Source of the DNA: Gibbula magus
Lineage: Eukaryota > Mollusca > Gastropoda > Trochida > Trochidae
NCBI GenBank assembly: GCA_936450465.1
Contig: OW388302.1
Coordinates: 62,905,826 to 62,969,825 of the forward strand
Direction of reading: 5' to 3'
Length of the DNA stretch: 64,000 nt
Each line of letters starts with the position of its first letter. Position 1 is the stretch's first letter. The notes under the pieces were generated by a model. The model did no database searches. It saw nothing but the letters and a program-made list of their open reading frames with translations, and was not told the origin of the DNA. Position numbers and translations under genes: made by a program. Shown one piece after another: positions 23,684 to 36,800 of this stretch.

Positions 23684-26358
23684 GTATGTAGAGAGACAGT
23701 CAAACCAGGTATGTAGACACACAATCAAACCAGGTATGTAGACAGACAATCAAACCAGGTATGTAGACACACAATCAAACCAGGTATGTAGATAGACAAT
23801 CAAACCAGGTATGTAGACACACAATCAAACCAGGTATGTAGACAGACAATCAAACCAGGTATGTAGACACACAATCAAACCAGGTATGTAGACACACAAT
23901 CAAACCAGGTATGTAGACACACAATCAAACCAGGTATGTAGACACACAATCAAACCAGGTATGTAGACACACAATCAAACCAGGTATGTAGACAGACAAT
24001 CAAACCAGGTATGTAGACAGACAATCAAACCAGGTATGTAGACACACAATCAAACCAGGTATGTAGACAGACAATCAAACCAGGTATGTAGACACACAAT
24101 CAAACCAGGTATGTAGACACACAATCAAACCAGGTATGTAGACACACAATCAAACCAGGTATGTAGACACACAATCAAACCAGGTATGTAGACAGACAGA
24201 GAGACAGACAGGTAGCTTATCTAAGTCTCACCTCAAAATTACAGACAATGCATATAAACACATAAAATAAGTTTTAAAAATGCATATGAGCCACTTTATA
24301 TAAAGAGTTATGAGAGACTATTATGGCATATATATAGAACTCATTAATTACATCAATTAAAATGATTTATACACATCTATAGATATAATCAAGTTTTTAA
24401 CTGTTAGTTAAGATACATATATGAATAAAATAGTATGTATACAATTGTCCAATATACGATCGCCTCAAAGTGCTGACAATCAAACCAGATATGTACACAC
24501 CTGTCCTATATACTATCACAACCTCAGTTATATTTCCTTCCATTATTCTATTCGAGACTATATAAATTTCTCGACGGTTATGTTGGCTAACTTCATTTGA
24601 GTTCATGGGCCCATATTTTCGAAGCTCTCTTAGCGCTAAGATAGTCGTAAGTGGCATACATTAACATTGACTTACGACTATCTTAGCACTAAGAGAGCTT
24701 CGAAAATATGGGTACAGGGCCATAACCTTTGTTGTACACATTTAATATCATCCTAATAGGTAAAAATAAGTATTCGATATATTTCATCGATAATGTTTTT
24801 GTTGTTGCAGAATCAACAGAAGCGGTTTTGAATCTTGTCGAGGGGAGACAAGTCGTGAATATATTTACAAAAAAGATACCACGAAGAAATACCAAGGTAT
24901 ACGTCATGTTTGATTAATCTAATTGCGCACTTTTAAAATAGCTGCGTATCTTATTCTTTTAAAATCAAACTTCTTATGTTATACTAATAATATGAAAATG
25001 TGATACGACCCCTTCATAGTGATAATTTCGGTATCTTATCTATTTGACTAATAATCAGATTTATTTATTGGTAAATATAAAATGTTGAAAACAAAAACTT
25101 TTACCGCAGCAGTGCAAGCTGTCAGAAATCAGAACATACTTAAAAGCTTTTCATTTTCTTTCAGAAAGTAAAACATTTTCAAATAAATGAGGTAAATGGA
25201 GAACGACTGACATACTACAACATGACGTTTGTCGCACAACGTGCCTTCGAACGAAAAACAAGTATAGAGAAGCAATGTTTAGGTCAGGGGAAGGAACTTC
25301 TAGGTCTATCCAGTGAGAAATGGGCGTATGAAAGGATTGAAATCAACAGGGAGCTACACACTACATACTGCCCACTACTGAAAGTGGGCTCGACTTTCTG
25401 GAGACGTGTTTTTCACGCCATGAGAAATAATTTGACAATCAACACCCCTTATGACGTAGGAATAAACCAAGCTCTCGCGTCGTCTCGCGAGACCCTCAGA
25501 GAGTTACTTCCCTTGACTAGCAACTCAACTCAAAACTATTTTAAGAACTCTCTGAACATCATGTTTGTACGCGAACCCTTCTCAAGGCTCATCTCAGGCT
25601 ATGTTGACAAACTATTCGCGCCTAACCCGTACTTCTGGAATGTGATTGGAAAATTCATTATCCGAAATTACCGCAAAGACCCAAGTCAGAGAAGTCTCAA
25701 ATGCGGCCATGACGTCACGTTTCCAGAATTTGTGAAATACGTCATCGACACGGAACAACACAATAAACCCCAGCGAGACGCACACTTCACTCCGACATAT
25801 GACCAATGCAAACCATGTCAGATCCCTTACAATGCGATAGGGAAGATGGAAAATTTCAAAGAAGATACTGCCTATATATTTCATTCGCTTGGCTATGAGG
25901 TCAGTAAAGCGTCTTTGACCAGATGGGCGGCCAAAGCAGAGGAGGACGCGGTTTGGGATTCGACCATGAGTCCGTTCAGTTGGAAAAAACACATTAAAAA
26001 ATGCATGTCCTTCCACCAGGCAGCCAAACGAATTTGGCACAAGATGCAGATTCGAGGTATTGTACGAAAAGACATTAAAATGCCCTTCAGGGAAAACGAA
26101 ATAGGCCGAGTTTCGGCCAAAACTTTTATAAGGGTATTGATGGACAGTCGTGGAAGTGATCGAAAATATTTGAAAGAACAAAAACATGAAGTTCTGAGAA
26201 AAGCGTATGCAAAAGTGCCTTCTAGTGACGTTGAAAAAATTAGACAACTTTTCAAACCAGATTTTGAATTGTTTGGATACGACTTGCATCCTGAACATAT
26301 ATTCCCCGACACGCCCACAAACGTGCCCGACGGTGATTGGTTGTTTCATGTGAACTAA
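23551..26358 (+). CDS. Carbohydrate sulfotransferase, CHST8-14/HNK-1 type (three exons)
   Basis: Exons 23551-23683, 24811-24896 and 25165-26358 give a 470-residue protein. Donors are AG|gtatgt and AAG|gtatac, acceptors ttgttgcag and ttctttcag; phases match (1 then 0). The protein has a short basic N-terminus (MRNVRRRSN), one membrane anchor at about residues 24-44 (IAKIICFLCITSVILVL), a stem, then the catalytic domain. The 5'-phosphosulfate loop is CPLLKVGSTFWRRVF (about 142-156), the 3'-phosphate loop is FVREPFSRLISGY (about 207-219), and the family motif IGKMENFKED follows. By family it transfers sulfate from PAPS to a sugar of a glycan or glycosaminoglycan in the Golgi lumen, as a type II membrane protein. 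The exact sugar acceptor cannot be read from sequence. Length is slightly above the family's usual 350-430. A minisatellite grown from the exon 1 donor fills the start of intron 1 and a hairpin sits later in that intron. Confidence 0.9.
23684..24206 (+). repeat. 25-bp minisatellite carrying a splice-donor copy per unit
   Basis: About 20 copies of acaatcaaaccaggtatgtagacac (variants ...gacag, ...gatag). The unit equals the exon 1/intron 1 junction (acaatcaaactag|gtatgtag) with one base changed, so the array appears to have arisen by amplification of the real 5' splice site. A stray single copy (gacaatcaaaccagatatgt) lies at about 24475-24497. Confidence 0.95.
24607..24721. mobile_element. Foldback MITE in sulfotransferase intron 1
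   Basis: Inverted arms at 24610-24652 and 24669-24712, about 43 bases with very few mismatches, starting cccatattttcgaagctctc. They are separated by about 16 bases. No coding content. Confidence 0.88.
24811..24896 (+). CDS. Sulfotransferase exon 2 (stem region)
   Basis: 86 bases between acceptor gttgttgcag and donor AAG|gtatac. It encodes STEAVLNLVEGRQVVNIF... and ends NTK with the codon complete. Its start phase fits exon 1 and its end phase fits exon 3, which opens K-V-K-H-F-Q. The residues belong to the low-conservation stem between anchor and catalytic domain. Confidence 0.8.
25165..26358 (+). CDS. Sulfotransferase exon 3 (catalytic domain)
   Basis: Acceptor cattttctttcag at 25152-25164. 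Codons 1-19 precede the first internal ATG (25222). It carries both PAPS-binding loops and ends with the TAA at 26356-26358. A long antisense open frame across it has no family features. Confidence 0.92.
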   Translation, partial: KVKHFQINEVNGERLTYYNMTFVAQRAFERKTSIEKQCLGQGKELLGLSSEKWAYERIEINRELHTTYCPLLKVGSTFWRRVFHAMRNNLTINTPYDVGINQALASSRETLRELLPLTSNSTQNYFKNSLNIMFVREPFSRLISGYVDKLFAPNPYFWNVIGKFIIRNYRKDPSQRSLKCGHDVTFPEFVKYVIDTEQHNKPQRDAHFTPTYDQCKPCQIPYNAIGKMENFKEDTAYIFHSLGYEVSKASLTRWAAKAEEDAVWDSTMSPFSWKKHIKKCMSFHQAAKRIWHKMQIRGIVRKDIKMPFRENEIGRVSAKTFIRVLMDSRGSDRKYLKEQKHEVLRKAYAKVPSSDVEKIRQLFKPDFELFGYDLHPEHIFPDTPTNVPDGDWLFHVN

Positions 26359-26996
26359 ACAGGATGTTCTAATATCGGATGCTTTTCGGTGATCAAGGAC
26401 AATCATTTATTTAGTTTTAAGTTATGGATGTGAATAGTTCGATGAGTACATGGTTTTTGTGTGCGCTGTGTTATTATGTACGACTATTTGCTACAACTTG
26501 TGTTATTCAGCCTGAAGTTATGTATTACATAGGACTTCTATAGTTATAAAGTTAGATGAAGTATGTCAAACAATCCTGACTGGAGGACGGGGCCTTATTG
26601 AAAAGTTCTCTCAGTAGGATTAGTTGTTGAATCATGACACCGTACGACCAAGTCATTCATCCTTCATTCGTCAACAGAAGGGTTTTATCATTAGTTCCCA
26701 CTATACGACTAATCGTTGCAACTAAAAGTTTCATGCAAAGTCGTGTATACAACTTATAGGAATGTGTATCAATGTATGACTAGTTGTAACAACTGTTGAT
26801 GTTCTGTCGATATCGGACTGCATTGTTGATTTGGAACCAGTCATCCGACTTTAGATACACTACACGCTATATTACACTCCTATGAATTATGATAGCTCCT
26901 GTGCAAGGCAGAAGTGTAAGAAGAATAACAAGAAAAAGTACTGATGCATACGTATTGAACAACTAGTTTGACCTTAATTACATTAATACATTTTGA

Positions 26997-27002
26997 AATA
27001 AA
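26997..27002 (+). promoter_or_regulatory. Polyadenylation signal AATAAA (sulfotransferase)
   Basis: First clear AATAAA downstream of the stop codon, giving a 3' untranslated region of about 650 bases. Confidence 0.55.
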
Positions 27003-27268
27003 GACAGTTCTGCATTCCCTTCTAACAAGCGATCAAGATCTACTGATAAACTTGTTGCAATAAAGTATGGGTTTCAATGATGGCAAGGTTTTCTCTGGTT
27101 ATTGTATAGCGAACATGAGTTACTTTATTGGGCGATTTTACAAGCGCTTCGGGCGGAGTTGATCTAGCACCCGAGTTCCGTAGAACCTTTAAAATAGTCA
27201 TTCCAAATTTGAAAATTCCATCCAAACATCTCTTCATCTCTTTCAATTTTTAATTGGCCTCTAAATTG

Positions 27269-27344
27269 CCCCCCCCCCCCCCCCCCCCCCCCCACACACA
27301 CAACATTTTTGCACTGTTTAAAGGTTCTTGAAGCGAACTTATGA

Positions 27345-27424
<80 letters not shown>
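27269..27424. repeat. (C)n, (CA)n and (TA)n tracts between the two genes
   Basis: A run of about 25 C at 27269-27293 continues into cacacaca. A (TA)n tract of about 75 bases lies at 27350-27424. Together they separate the convergent sulfotransferase and three-finger genes. Confidence 0.95.
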
Positions 27425-27429
<5 letters not shown>

Positions 27430-27650
27430 TTTATATTTACAGCAAGTGTCGTCTGAAGTTTTTTTATTTTCATATACATTTACTTCACCTCTCTCTCAAC
27501 GACGGACAAACCGTTATGCTTCGGGTTGGCAGCATGTTCGGGTTTTCTTAACAATAACGTTATACGGTTAGATACTTGAGGGCAGGTCCTACCTCCCGCA
27601 GTCCTGTTTTAACTAGTAATTTAAACCCCCCAAAAAATGTAAATGTAAAT

Positions 27651-27656
27651 TTTATT
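27651..27656 (-). promoter_or_regulatory. Polyadenylation signal AATAAA (three-finger gene)
   Basis: On the minus strand AATAAA begins 13 bases after the TGA stop. That is unusually close, so a more distal signal may be the one used. Confidence 0.45.
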
Positions 27657-27669
27657 CTCTTTTTTTTCT

Positions 27670-27844
27670 TCAAAACAGAGTAAAAGCATCTGGATATATT
27701 TTAGTGTTACAGTTGGAGGTTGTACAACAAAACGTGCATTCAAAATCTCCGGTATAGATGCTGGAGGGGTCAAAGTTCACGCACTCTGTTTTATTGGACG
27801 ATTCTTTCACCCATTTCTCGTTACACTCGTGAAGCCCACCACAT
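27670..27844 (-). CDS. Last LU domain, C-terminal exon and stop (domain 5)
   Basis: Acceptor ttcttcaaacag. With the preceding AG it opens RCGGLHECNEKWVKESSNK and closes CTFCCTTSNCN, then NTKIYPDAFTLF and TGA at 27670-27672. No hydrophobic tail follows, so a GPI anchor is not supported. Confidence 0.82.
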
Positions 27845-30747
27845 CTGTTTGAAGAAAGAACATTTTCTGTCAGTGATAAACACTTTCTTCATATATATAC
27901 ATATAAACAACTATTAATATGATACAAAATAGCTATGAATAAATAATCGTTTAACAATAATATGTCATCTTGTATAGCGGTCTTATCAAACGAATCAGCA
28001 GTTTCTCAAGGCGCTGACATTATTACCCTGACGGAATTGTATCTTCGGAGCAGCCATAAGTGCTTCACGAAACCACCCGTTTACATGTCGGTGCTGGCTC
28101 TGGTTTGATATCTGCTATAACAATATACTTAAAAGCAAAATCAATACATTCAACATGACATCTGCAGGTCGGCCAATATTGAAACAATTGATTTGGTAAT
28201 AAAGAATGCATAAGGAGCAATGCAATCCAAGAAAGAAACATTTAGCCCTTCTTTTTATGAATTTGTTACCAGAAATGATTTTTTTTTATATCCATCCATG
28301 TTTCACTTCTTGAAATTCACAGTTATGATTATTTTGCATTTTAGATATATTTCCTTTATTTGACAGAAAATGTATGTGTCCTATCAACTTGATGCGATTG
28401 ACAATGCATTGTATGTGCACTGACCACGCCCATCATGTCGTCCACGTGCACTAAACATTTTGTCCGTCAAGTGAAGAATTCAGGATTCCTGCTGAAAACC
28501 AACTATGTCCTTCCTAATGGACCCCTGCAGCCTATCGGAAAGCAAACGAAGGGTTGCCGATTGGCTCACAAAATGAAACAAATTTAATATCTGAGATTCT
28601 ATTCAGATATACAAAGACAAAATGCATCTTTATTAAAAAATGTAATCTTGTAAATCCCTGTTAGTAAAAACGTCCAAACCTTCAACACATCATGGCTGGA
28701 ACAGTCACTGAGCAACCAGGGTGTGTTAAATAAAAATAATTGTTTACACAAAAGAGTGTCATTCTCATCATGGGTTAATTATTACTGAACCTACTCATGA
28801 TTCTTGATCTTTTCAACAGTAAACATGATCTGACCAGAGGTTATATATATGTAGAAAGATTCGACTTGAAGCACCTGTGTGGAGAGAAAACGAATGATAA
28901 CAAAACTCAACATCAAGGGACCCTTCCACTAGCAGATCCCGGGTATAAGACCAGTCACACATCACACAGTTACTGGAACAGTCCCCGTGTCCAGGGAAAA
29001 ACCCAAAGGTTCTTTTGGACGGTTCATTCTTGCTACGCCAACATTTGTGACTTTGATCAACGAGAAGAATTTTACAGGAGATTATTAGCAAAAACAACAT
29101 TCATATCAACACATGGACATATGTAATCCAGACAAACTCTGAAAACGTATTTTCTGCACAAGACCTTTTATTTACAGTTTAAAATTAAAAAAGCTTGAAA
29201 TAAGGGGTTGGCATGAAAAGAAACAAATTTAAACAATTATGTTTGAAATTATAAAATGTTGCCAATGAAAAGAATCGTCTCTTTCATAACATATGACGTA
29301 GTTTAATTACTGAGACACAAATTCGATAGGTAGGATCCAAACCTGATTAAATTTGAAAACAGTATATTAACATTACCAATTCTCGATTATTGCAGTCTGA
29401 TGTACTAAATTGTTAACATTTTGTTGGCGTTCCAAATATAGGATTTCCCCAAATGTTGGCGCTGCAAGAAGACACCCTTTTGGACAACTATGCGTATACA
29501 TCCTCTCACCTTTTTCTGATGTGTTTGTTGCCATTAGCATCGTTATTGATCTTGTTGAGGCAGAATGGCGCCAGGTTGTCAGGACAGACGGCAACTGATT
29601 CCTCCGCGGGGCTCACTCCACACAGAGGACCGTTACATATAGCACACTGCACTGGTAGGGTATAACAAGACAATGTTAGTATCTTAACCGTAAAATTTTT
29701 AATCTAAAGGACGTTTTCTTATCGCATTTTATTGAAGTTCCTATCGCATTTTATTGAAGATCCCTGGTAAATAGAGTCGTTCTTAAAACCTTTGTTTACA
29801 GCCACACTTTTTAAGTTGCTTTTATACGGATTATTTCTATTATCTCGGCGGCCCAGTAGGTTAAAGCGTAGTATACCACAGGTGTCGAGACGCACATTGG
29901 GCAACACATTTGCAGTTCATATTCTGATACATACTTGAGAAAAAATTCAAAATTTGTGTAAGATAGTTTCTTGCCTGCACTTATAATGAAAACTGACATG
30001 ATTAAAATATATTTACCGCCTTTATAATATCTTGGAGTTGTGCTTTGGGTGGAGCCGAGAGTAGTCGCCGATGTTGTCACTGGTGTTTTTGGTGAAGTTG
30101 TTTGGAGAACAGTTGAAGATGCTGTTTCTGTAAAAAAAAACACAAGTATGACAAGTAATCAAAATAATTATTTGAGAACATGTTCCTTCATCTATGATAG
30201 TTGTGTTAATAACAGATAATTTCAAATCAAGGTTCTCTGTTATCTTCCATAATTCTACATGTTGTATGGTATGCAGAAATTATTATCCGAAGAAGTGTGC
30301 CACATGACTTTTACGAAACGAGAGGAAGTTTTGTATTGCCCGAGCAAGTGCGAGGATTATACACAAATTTGCGCAACTTTCGTAAAAGTCATATTGCACA
30401 CTTTCGAGTGTATTAATTTATTTAGTATCCACTCTAGTCCATTTGAATCGCATACAAATAGCCAGCAGACGGCCCACTTCACATGTGGCGTCACATAGGA
30501 CGAAATACAGGCAGTCGCACTAAACGACGGTTGCCTAAGTATATTTTAAGCTCACCAGGGCTGTATATCTCGAGCTAATTGGTACACGTATGCCAAATGA
30601 AAGGTATGGATGTGTTAAATAACACATAACATAAACATAATACCAATTCCCTTACCTGTTCTACAGTCTAGATCCCCATTGCAAGTGTCCCCATCACAGC
30701 AACTTCCACACAGCTGGGTGGGGCTTCTATCTTGCTTACATGGCTGC

Positions 30748-30819
<72 letters not shown>

Positions 30820-33800
30820 TACCTCAATTAAGAATGTCCCTGATTGGTCGACGTGACCATTAACAAATATCATTAAACACCATCATACGGGTTGATAAAT
30901 CTTCCCAAATTTAATTAATGTTTTATATCCCGCAACATAATTAAAGCATGCATCCACGTCAATCATTCAATGTCACGTGAAACAAGTTAAAGGTCATAGT
31001 TTTCTGTCCAAATATATTTGTAATGCTATTTTGAGACATACGGTAAGATACATACGTTATTACATTCAGTTTGTTCGGGTGACATCGTAATTTATTAGAC
31101 CCTTGTTAGTGTTTTTCAAACTCGCCTACGGCTCTTTGGATAAACACTTAGGCGGGGCTGATAAATTACGATGTCACCCTCCACTAAATGTTGTAACTCA
31201 TTTATACATACACATATTTAAAATCATGGTTTTATTTTTCATTTTCTCTTATTTTAAAGGATTGAAGCTGCTTATTTTTTTTAGTTTGAAACCTTCGCGA
31301 GGGTCCAATATACAGAAAATACCCATTGTAAACAGAACGAGTAATTTGGAATTTGGTCAGAAGAAGCTTCTCCCAGAATATTATGGGACACACAGGTAAA
31401 CATGTTCATTCTCGTATCATATATGAGGCTTACCGCATGCAAATCAGACCGTGAGCAAGAACTATAAACATTTCACAGCAAAATATTACCTTCTTACTAA
31501 AGACCACTATTCATGTACACTTTACGTATATCAACTTGTGAGGATGGAATATGATGTCTTTATTCTAATAATGTGTATATATAAACATTATAGAACAAGT
31601 GATCTACTACCAAGTTTTCCTGACAATCCATATCAACCGTCAATATAGTCCCCTCTTGACGATAAACAGTTGAACATCTCTGGAAAATGAAATAAAGAGA
31701 AGAATATAATGTGACTGGTAGTCATTACATCTACCATAAGTAATTCAATTAAATATAGCTTTGACTTGGACTTGGGATGAGTAATATTATCATTATTATG
31801 ATATTCTGATTACATGCTGCTGCCAAAATATGTTAATCATAATATTAACAGTATCTTTTAACCTAGTTTTACACTTAGTTAATTGTAATATCATAAACAA
31901 GATGAACAATTCAAAAAGGCTACACATATGCCCTATTAGGTTCAATGGTAGTGGGAAGCTGGCGTTTTAAAACTGACTGTTTGACATACGCACAATAAAC
32001 AATAAGATAATAAAAGGTTGGATGATGATTAATGGTGCAGTGAGGGATACACATGAGGTTTTCAGAAGCTGTCTCCAATATGTAAATGATTTTCAAAGGT
32101 AGTATTTGTCACATGTTAAAGGGGCATTTGCACGTTTTTTCGCTGATATAAGTCGATTAAATGTATTTGAAAAATAATTTCACCAATAGTAAGACACCCT
32201 TCTCTCTTAGGAAAATCAAGTTTAAAATGAGTGTACATGGCTCAGTAAAGCCATGGGAATTGTTTTTGTCATTCGAAATAATAAAATGTGTTCACAATAA
32301 AATGGCCGCCATGCAAATTTTGCTTTATACACAACACCGTTATTACTGCTACGGATAATTGGCGTATGTAATAAGATGTTTTACCCTCTAAAGTAAATTT
32401 AAATGACACAAACTATCACTATAAATAGGAGACATGAAAAAATAAATTTTGCAAAAAACGTGCTACAGTCCCTTTAACGTACATCACTAGACGCGGAGCA
32501 GGACACGGTGTTGAAGCATGGCTCCACAGCTCCCCTGTCATCCACCCTCAGATCGTAGCACTGGTAGCAGCGAGGGAGCGGGACAGCTGTTTGGAGAGAA
32601 CAGTCATATCAAACACATATCAACGATTCAACATGCACAACCTGTCTCCTGTACCCCACTACTCTCATACAATAAGTGAGTAATTATCTTGTTAATTATA
32701 GTTTAAATTCACTAGACGTCCCAACACTCAGCGGGCATTTGGCGAGGCGGACCGACAGCTCTCGGATGTCCCAATCTATTGCTCTGTTTTCTTTGTGTAG
32801 TTAATTTAACTACAAAACACTCCAGTGTACATTGTGAGACTTGTCCATTATTCATACTCACAACTTGCTAAGTGTCACTCACCCAAGTGTCTTCTGATAT
32901 CAAATATATCAACAAGAGTTGATTAAAGCTATATTTGATAGCAGAACACATGAGGTTAGATTCAATTTGTCATCCAAAATCATTCTTCATTACGTTTCAA
33001 TGAAAAAGTGTACATCTCTGACTACAGCTTTGCCAATGCGTTGATGTCATAGTATTATGACATTATCATGTTTATGACGTAATAGCATTGTGAAGTCATA
33101 ACTCGATGATGTATAAACAATGTGATGTCATGTATACCCACAATGGGTGTTTTATGTACAATAAATATCTTGTATCTTGTATCTTGTAGTTGACGATGAC
33201 AGGGCATTGTCAAATTTACTGCCAAAATTGCTTGATCTCACACAAACGATATCTCCTGTTAATTTCCAATGTATCCATTCTGTATGTTCCAAATTTATGT
33301 TTCACTTGTTTGGTTAAAAGCAGCTGGCTTTCTTTATCCTCCTCTGACAACCTAATATACATTATGACAGGTAGGGCGGAAAAAACTATGTGAAAGTTTA
33401 AACATTGAATGGTATAATGGAGACTTTGAAGTAGTGGTAATCAAATATACCCCAAACCTAGCTGATCTATGGGTGATTAATACAAGAAATAGACTAGAAG
33501 AAATAATAAGACTATCATCCATTTGTGTAACATTAAAAATTCTATTCCAAAATTCAATAACTATAAAGTGGTGTTAAAGGATAGATGAAATGACATATGG
33601 TCAAAATCGGATTCATTAAAATGGGATGTCAATTTGACAATTGCTCGATTTTAAAATTTCTGAAATCGGTCCATAAATTTCTTATATACGGCTTTTTAAA
33701 AAACCATCTTATTTAGCCCCGGCGACCAGAATGAAAGTCTGCGGGGGTGTGGCCCCTGAAGGGATGACTTCTGTGACGTATCAGGAGGAATCTGATTTTC

Positions 33801-36800
33801 GGCGATAGTCATAATTCAACGTAATTTCGCAACATTTTGATTGTTAATTTCACAAAGAAATCTTCAATAAACCAACTTATATTACCCATATATCGAATGT
33901 TTAGATATCCAACTAGGTAATTCCGCAGATGACAATTACACAATTATTACATAAACATGTCTTTTTGGCGATGTAATACACCTCATAAATTCATTTAGCG
34001 GCAGTGATAATCATCATTAATTAATTAACGAGACTTGGCGGAGTAGCTGTCTAGACGGCCCCGTATGTCGCTTATCACAGTCACGCCTCAGTGAGCATTT
34101 ACAAAATGAATCGCCCAACTGATTGCGCTAATGTTAAAATGGGTGAATTAAAATCGTTTTAATTATCAATTGCAAGTGTATTGTCTAGATTTTTATTCTC
34201 AATTGATTCCGATGTACAATATACGCAGAGGTAATCATCTGTCATTCTTGAGAAAAAGACATTTCATCAGATCTTTAAAAGAATTATGTTTTGTAGAAAA
34301 ATTCATTGCAAAGAAAAACAATGAAATGGACAAATTCTTTCAAAAATGGAATTAACTCACCCCAATTTTCAACAAGTGAAGGTTTCAACTGAGTAATACT
34401 ATTTCTTACCCAATTGGGCAAAGATAAATCAGGTATTAAAGCTTTCATAATGGTCATGGGAATTACAGTTTTTCTAAATATAACTTGCATTTTGATTGGT
34501 TGACGGATCTACTTTACGCCCATTCATGAAATGCTATTCTGTACTATTTTAGCTAAATCACATAGATGAAAAATTTCAAGCATGCACATTTCAAATCACA
34601 CGTCATGATCACCAACTCTGTGCTCGGAATTACGAATTATCTGTCCCTCGTGAATTATTGTCAAACTCCTCGCTAAACCTGGGAGTTTATCACACTAATT
34701 AACTCGCGACAGATAATCCGTAATTCCTCGCAACTCGTCGATTATTCTTATAGTAATCACCTTCCTAGTGTATCAGTGTATGTTTGACTGTGTACTTGCG
34801 AACGAATACAAATATTTGAAAACAACCTACATTATGAAATGCACTGGATGTCCCTTATATTAAAAGTGCAGTAGCACGTTTTTTGCAAATTTTATTTTTT
34901 CAAATTTCCCATTTATAATGATAATTTTTGTCATTTATATTTACTTTAGAGGGTAAAACATTATAGTACACAAACCAATTATCCGTAGTGATAATAACGG
35001 TGTTGCCTATAAAGCAAAAATTGCATGGCGGCCATTTTATTGTCAACACATTCAATTTATTATTTCGAATGACGAAAATGATTCCCATGGATTTACGGAA
35101 CCATGTACGCTCATTTTTTAACTTGATTTTCCGTAGAGAGAAGGGTGTTTTACTATTGGTGACATTATTTTTCAAATGCATTTCATCGACTTATTTCAGC
35201 GAAAAAACGTGCTACTGCCCCTTTAACACAATCGATCCTCACAAAGACTATATCGGAGTAAACTATGACATGTACTTACCAGTGCTTGCTGCAACACTAG
35301 GGCTCGTCTGCCCGATCATCACATCTGTCAAACATAACATAATCTCAAATTTCTATCATTTATATATATTCACAAATGTTTCACAGGTTATTTAATTTGG
35401 AATATAATTGAGACATCGATCATCATTATGAAAATTTTGAATATTGTTGTTTTAGTAAACTGGAAAAATATTTCCAGAGCTTCCAGAAAGTCACAAGCCT
35501 TATGTTAATGCATGACATTTTTATTAAAACTAAGAGGGTTTTGAATTCTGGGATCTGAACAATCTGAACACTTTAGAGAGCGTGCCCCAAAATCAATAAA
35601 TGAAGTATTAATTTTGCCTGTCGGAAGGACTGATAACATGTTCTAACGTTAATAATAACTAAAAGCAGACTACATCCCCGCCAAGTGGAAAACACTTTTA
35701 AGGTATGATTTCATGGAAACATGGAAAAATATGTGAATCATTTAAAGAATACCCTAAAGGGCACATCTATAATAATTGTTTCAAACACCAAGTTTTTTTG
35801 GACTGTGCCTTATGGTTTTTTTAGTTTATGTTCCAGAAACAAAAGTCAAAATTACGCTTCCATGGAAACGGGGGATGAAAATGTGAAGAAGTTGAAAACA
35901 CTAAAAGGCGCGTCCACACATTGATTGTTCCATGCACCAAGTTTCGCTGTGCTATGCCTAACGGTTTTTGAGATCTGCTCCGGAAACGAAATCCCATGTT
36001 GCAACTTGCGATTACATAGAAACGGCTAAACAGCTAAATATAAAATTGCTAAGAAGTTGAAAATACTAAACGGCACATTTTCACTTGATGTTTTGTTACA
36101 CATACCAAGTTGTGCTATGCCTTATGTTTTTTTTAAAGATGTGCTTCGGAAACGAAAATCCAAGTTGCGTTTCCATGGAAACAGGAAAAAATAAAAATGT
36201 GAAGAAGTTGAAAATACCAAAAGGCATATCTACACATGGCGAGTGTTCCATACACCAAGTTTCGTTGTGCTATACCTTACGGAGATCTGCTACGGAAACG
36301 AAAGCCAATGTTGCGTTTCCACTTGTCACTGGTTTCACGTTCCAATGTCATTAATCTATAGAAACGACTGATTCCAATAGTATTAATAACTTGAGTGAAT
36401 GAGGCATTTTCACAAGATTATAGTGTTGAGAGTAAATATATGAGGGTAAGCGGCATTGCGTCACAATGTGCGAAGAAAAAAGATTACGTCTTTTACTACT
36501 CTTAGAATGCTGAAATAGTGCGTGAAGTTTTGTGTAGACATACTGTGACCAGCAAATTATTGTGTGACGTTTCATCGCACATTATAAACCTTACATCATG
36601 CGAGAACCGTAGATGATAAATCCTGCAAAATAAGATGCGCTGCAGAGCCAATGTCTCTATTTTAAAAGAATTTGTTCCCTTATTCCTTGCAATAAAACAA
36701 AGACATCTAACGAATCTGTGAATGATAAAACCTGAGAAATAATAACATACTACCTCACTTTGTCCCATTGAATGCGAATAACACACAACCTTTCTATAGT

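Noticed and set aside
25612..26406. 264-codon antisense frame
   Set aside because: It overlaps the sulfotransferase catalytic exon on the other strand and shows no family motif.
28880..29000. Extra Cys-rich exon on the minus strand (NCVMCDWSYTRD)
   Set aside because: It has a possible acceptor, but its phase does not fit between the exons at 29510 and 27844, which join correctly without it.
34988..35395. 135-codon open frame
   Set aside because: Most of it lies in a TTAA-ended MITE; equivalent frames appear in the other copies with different breaks.
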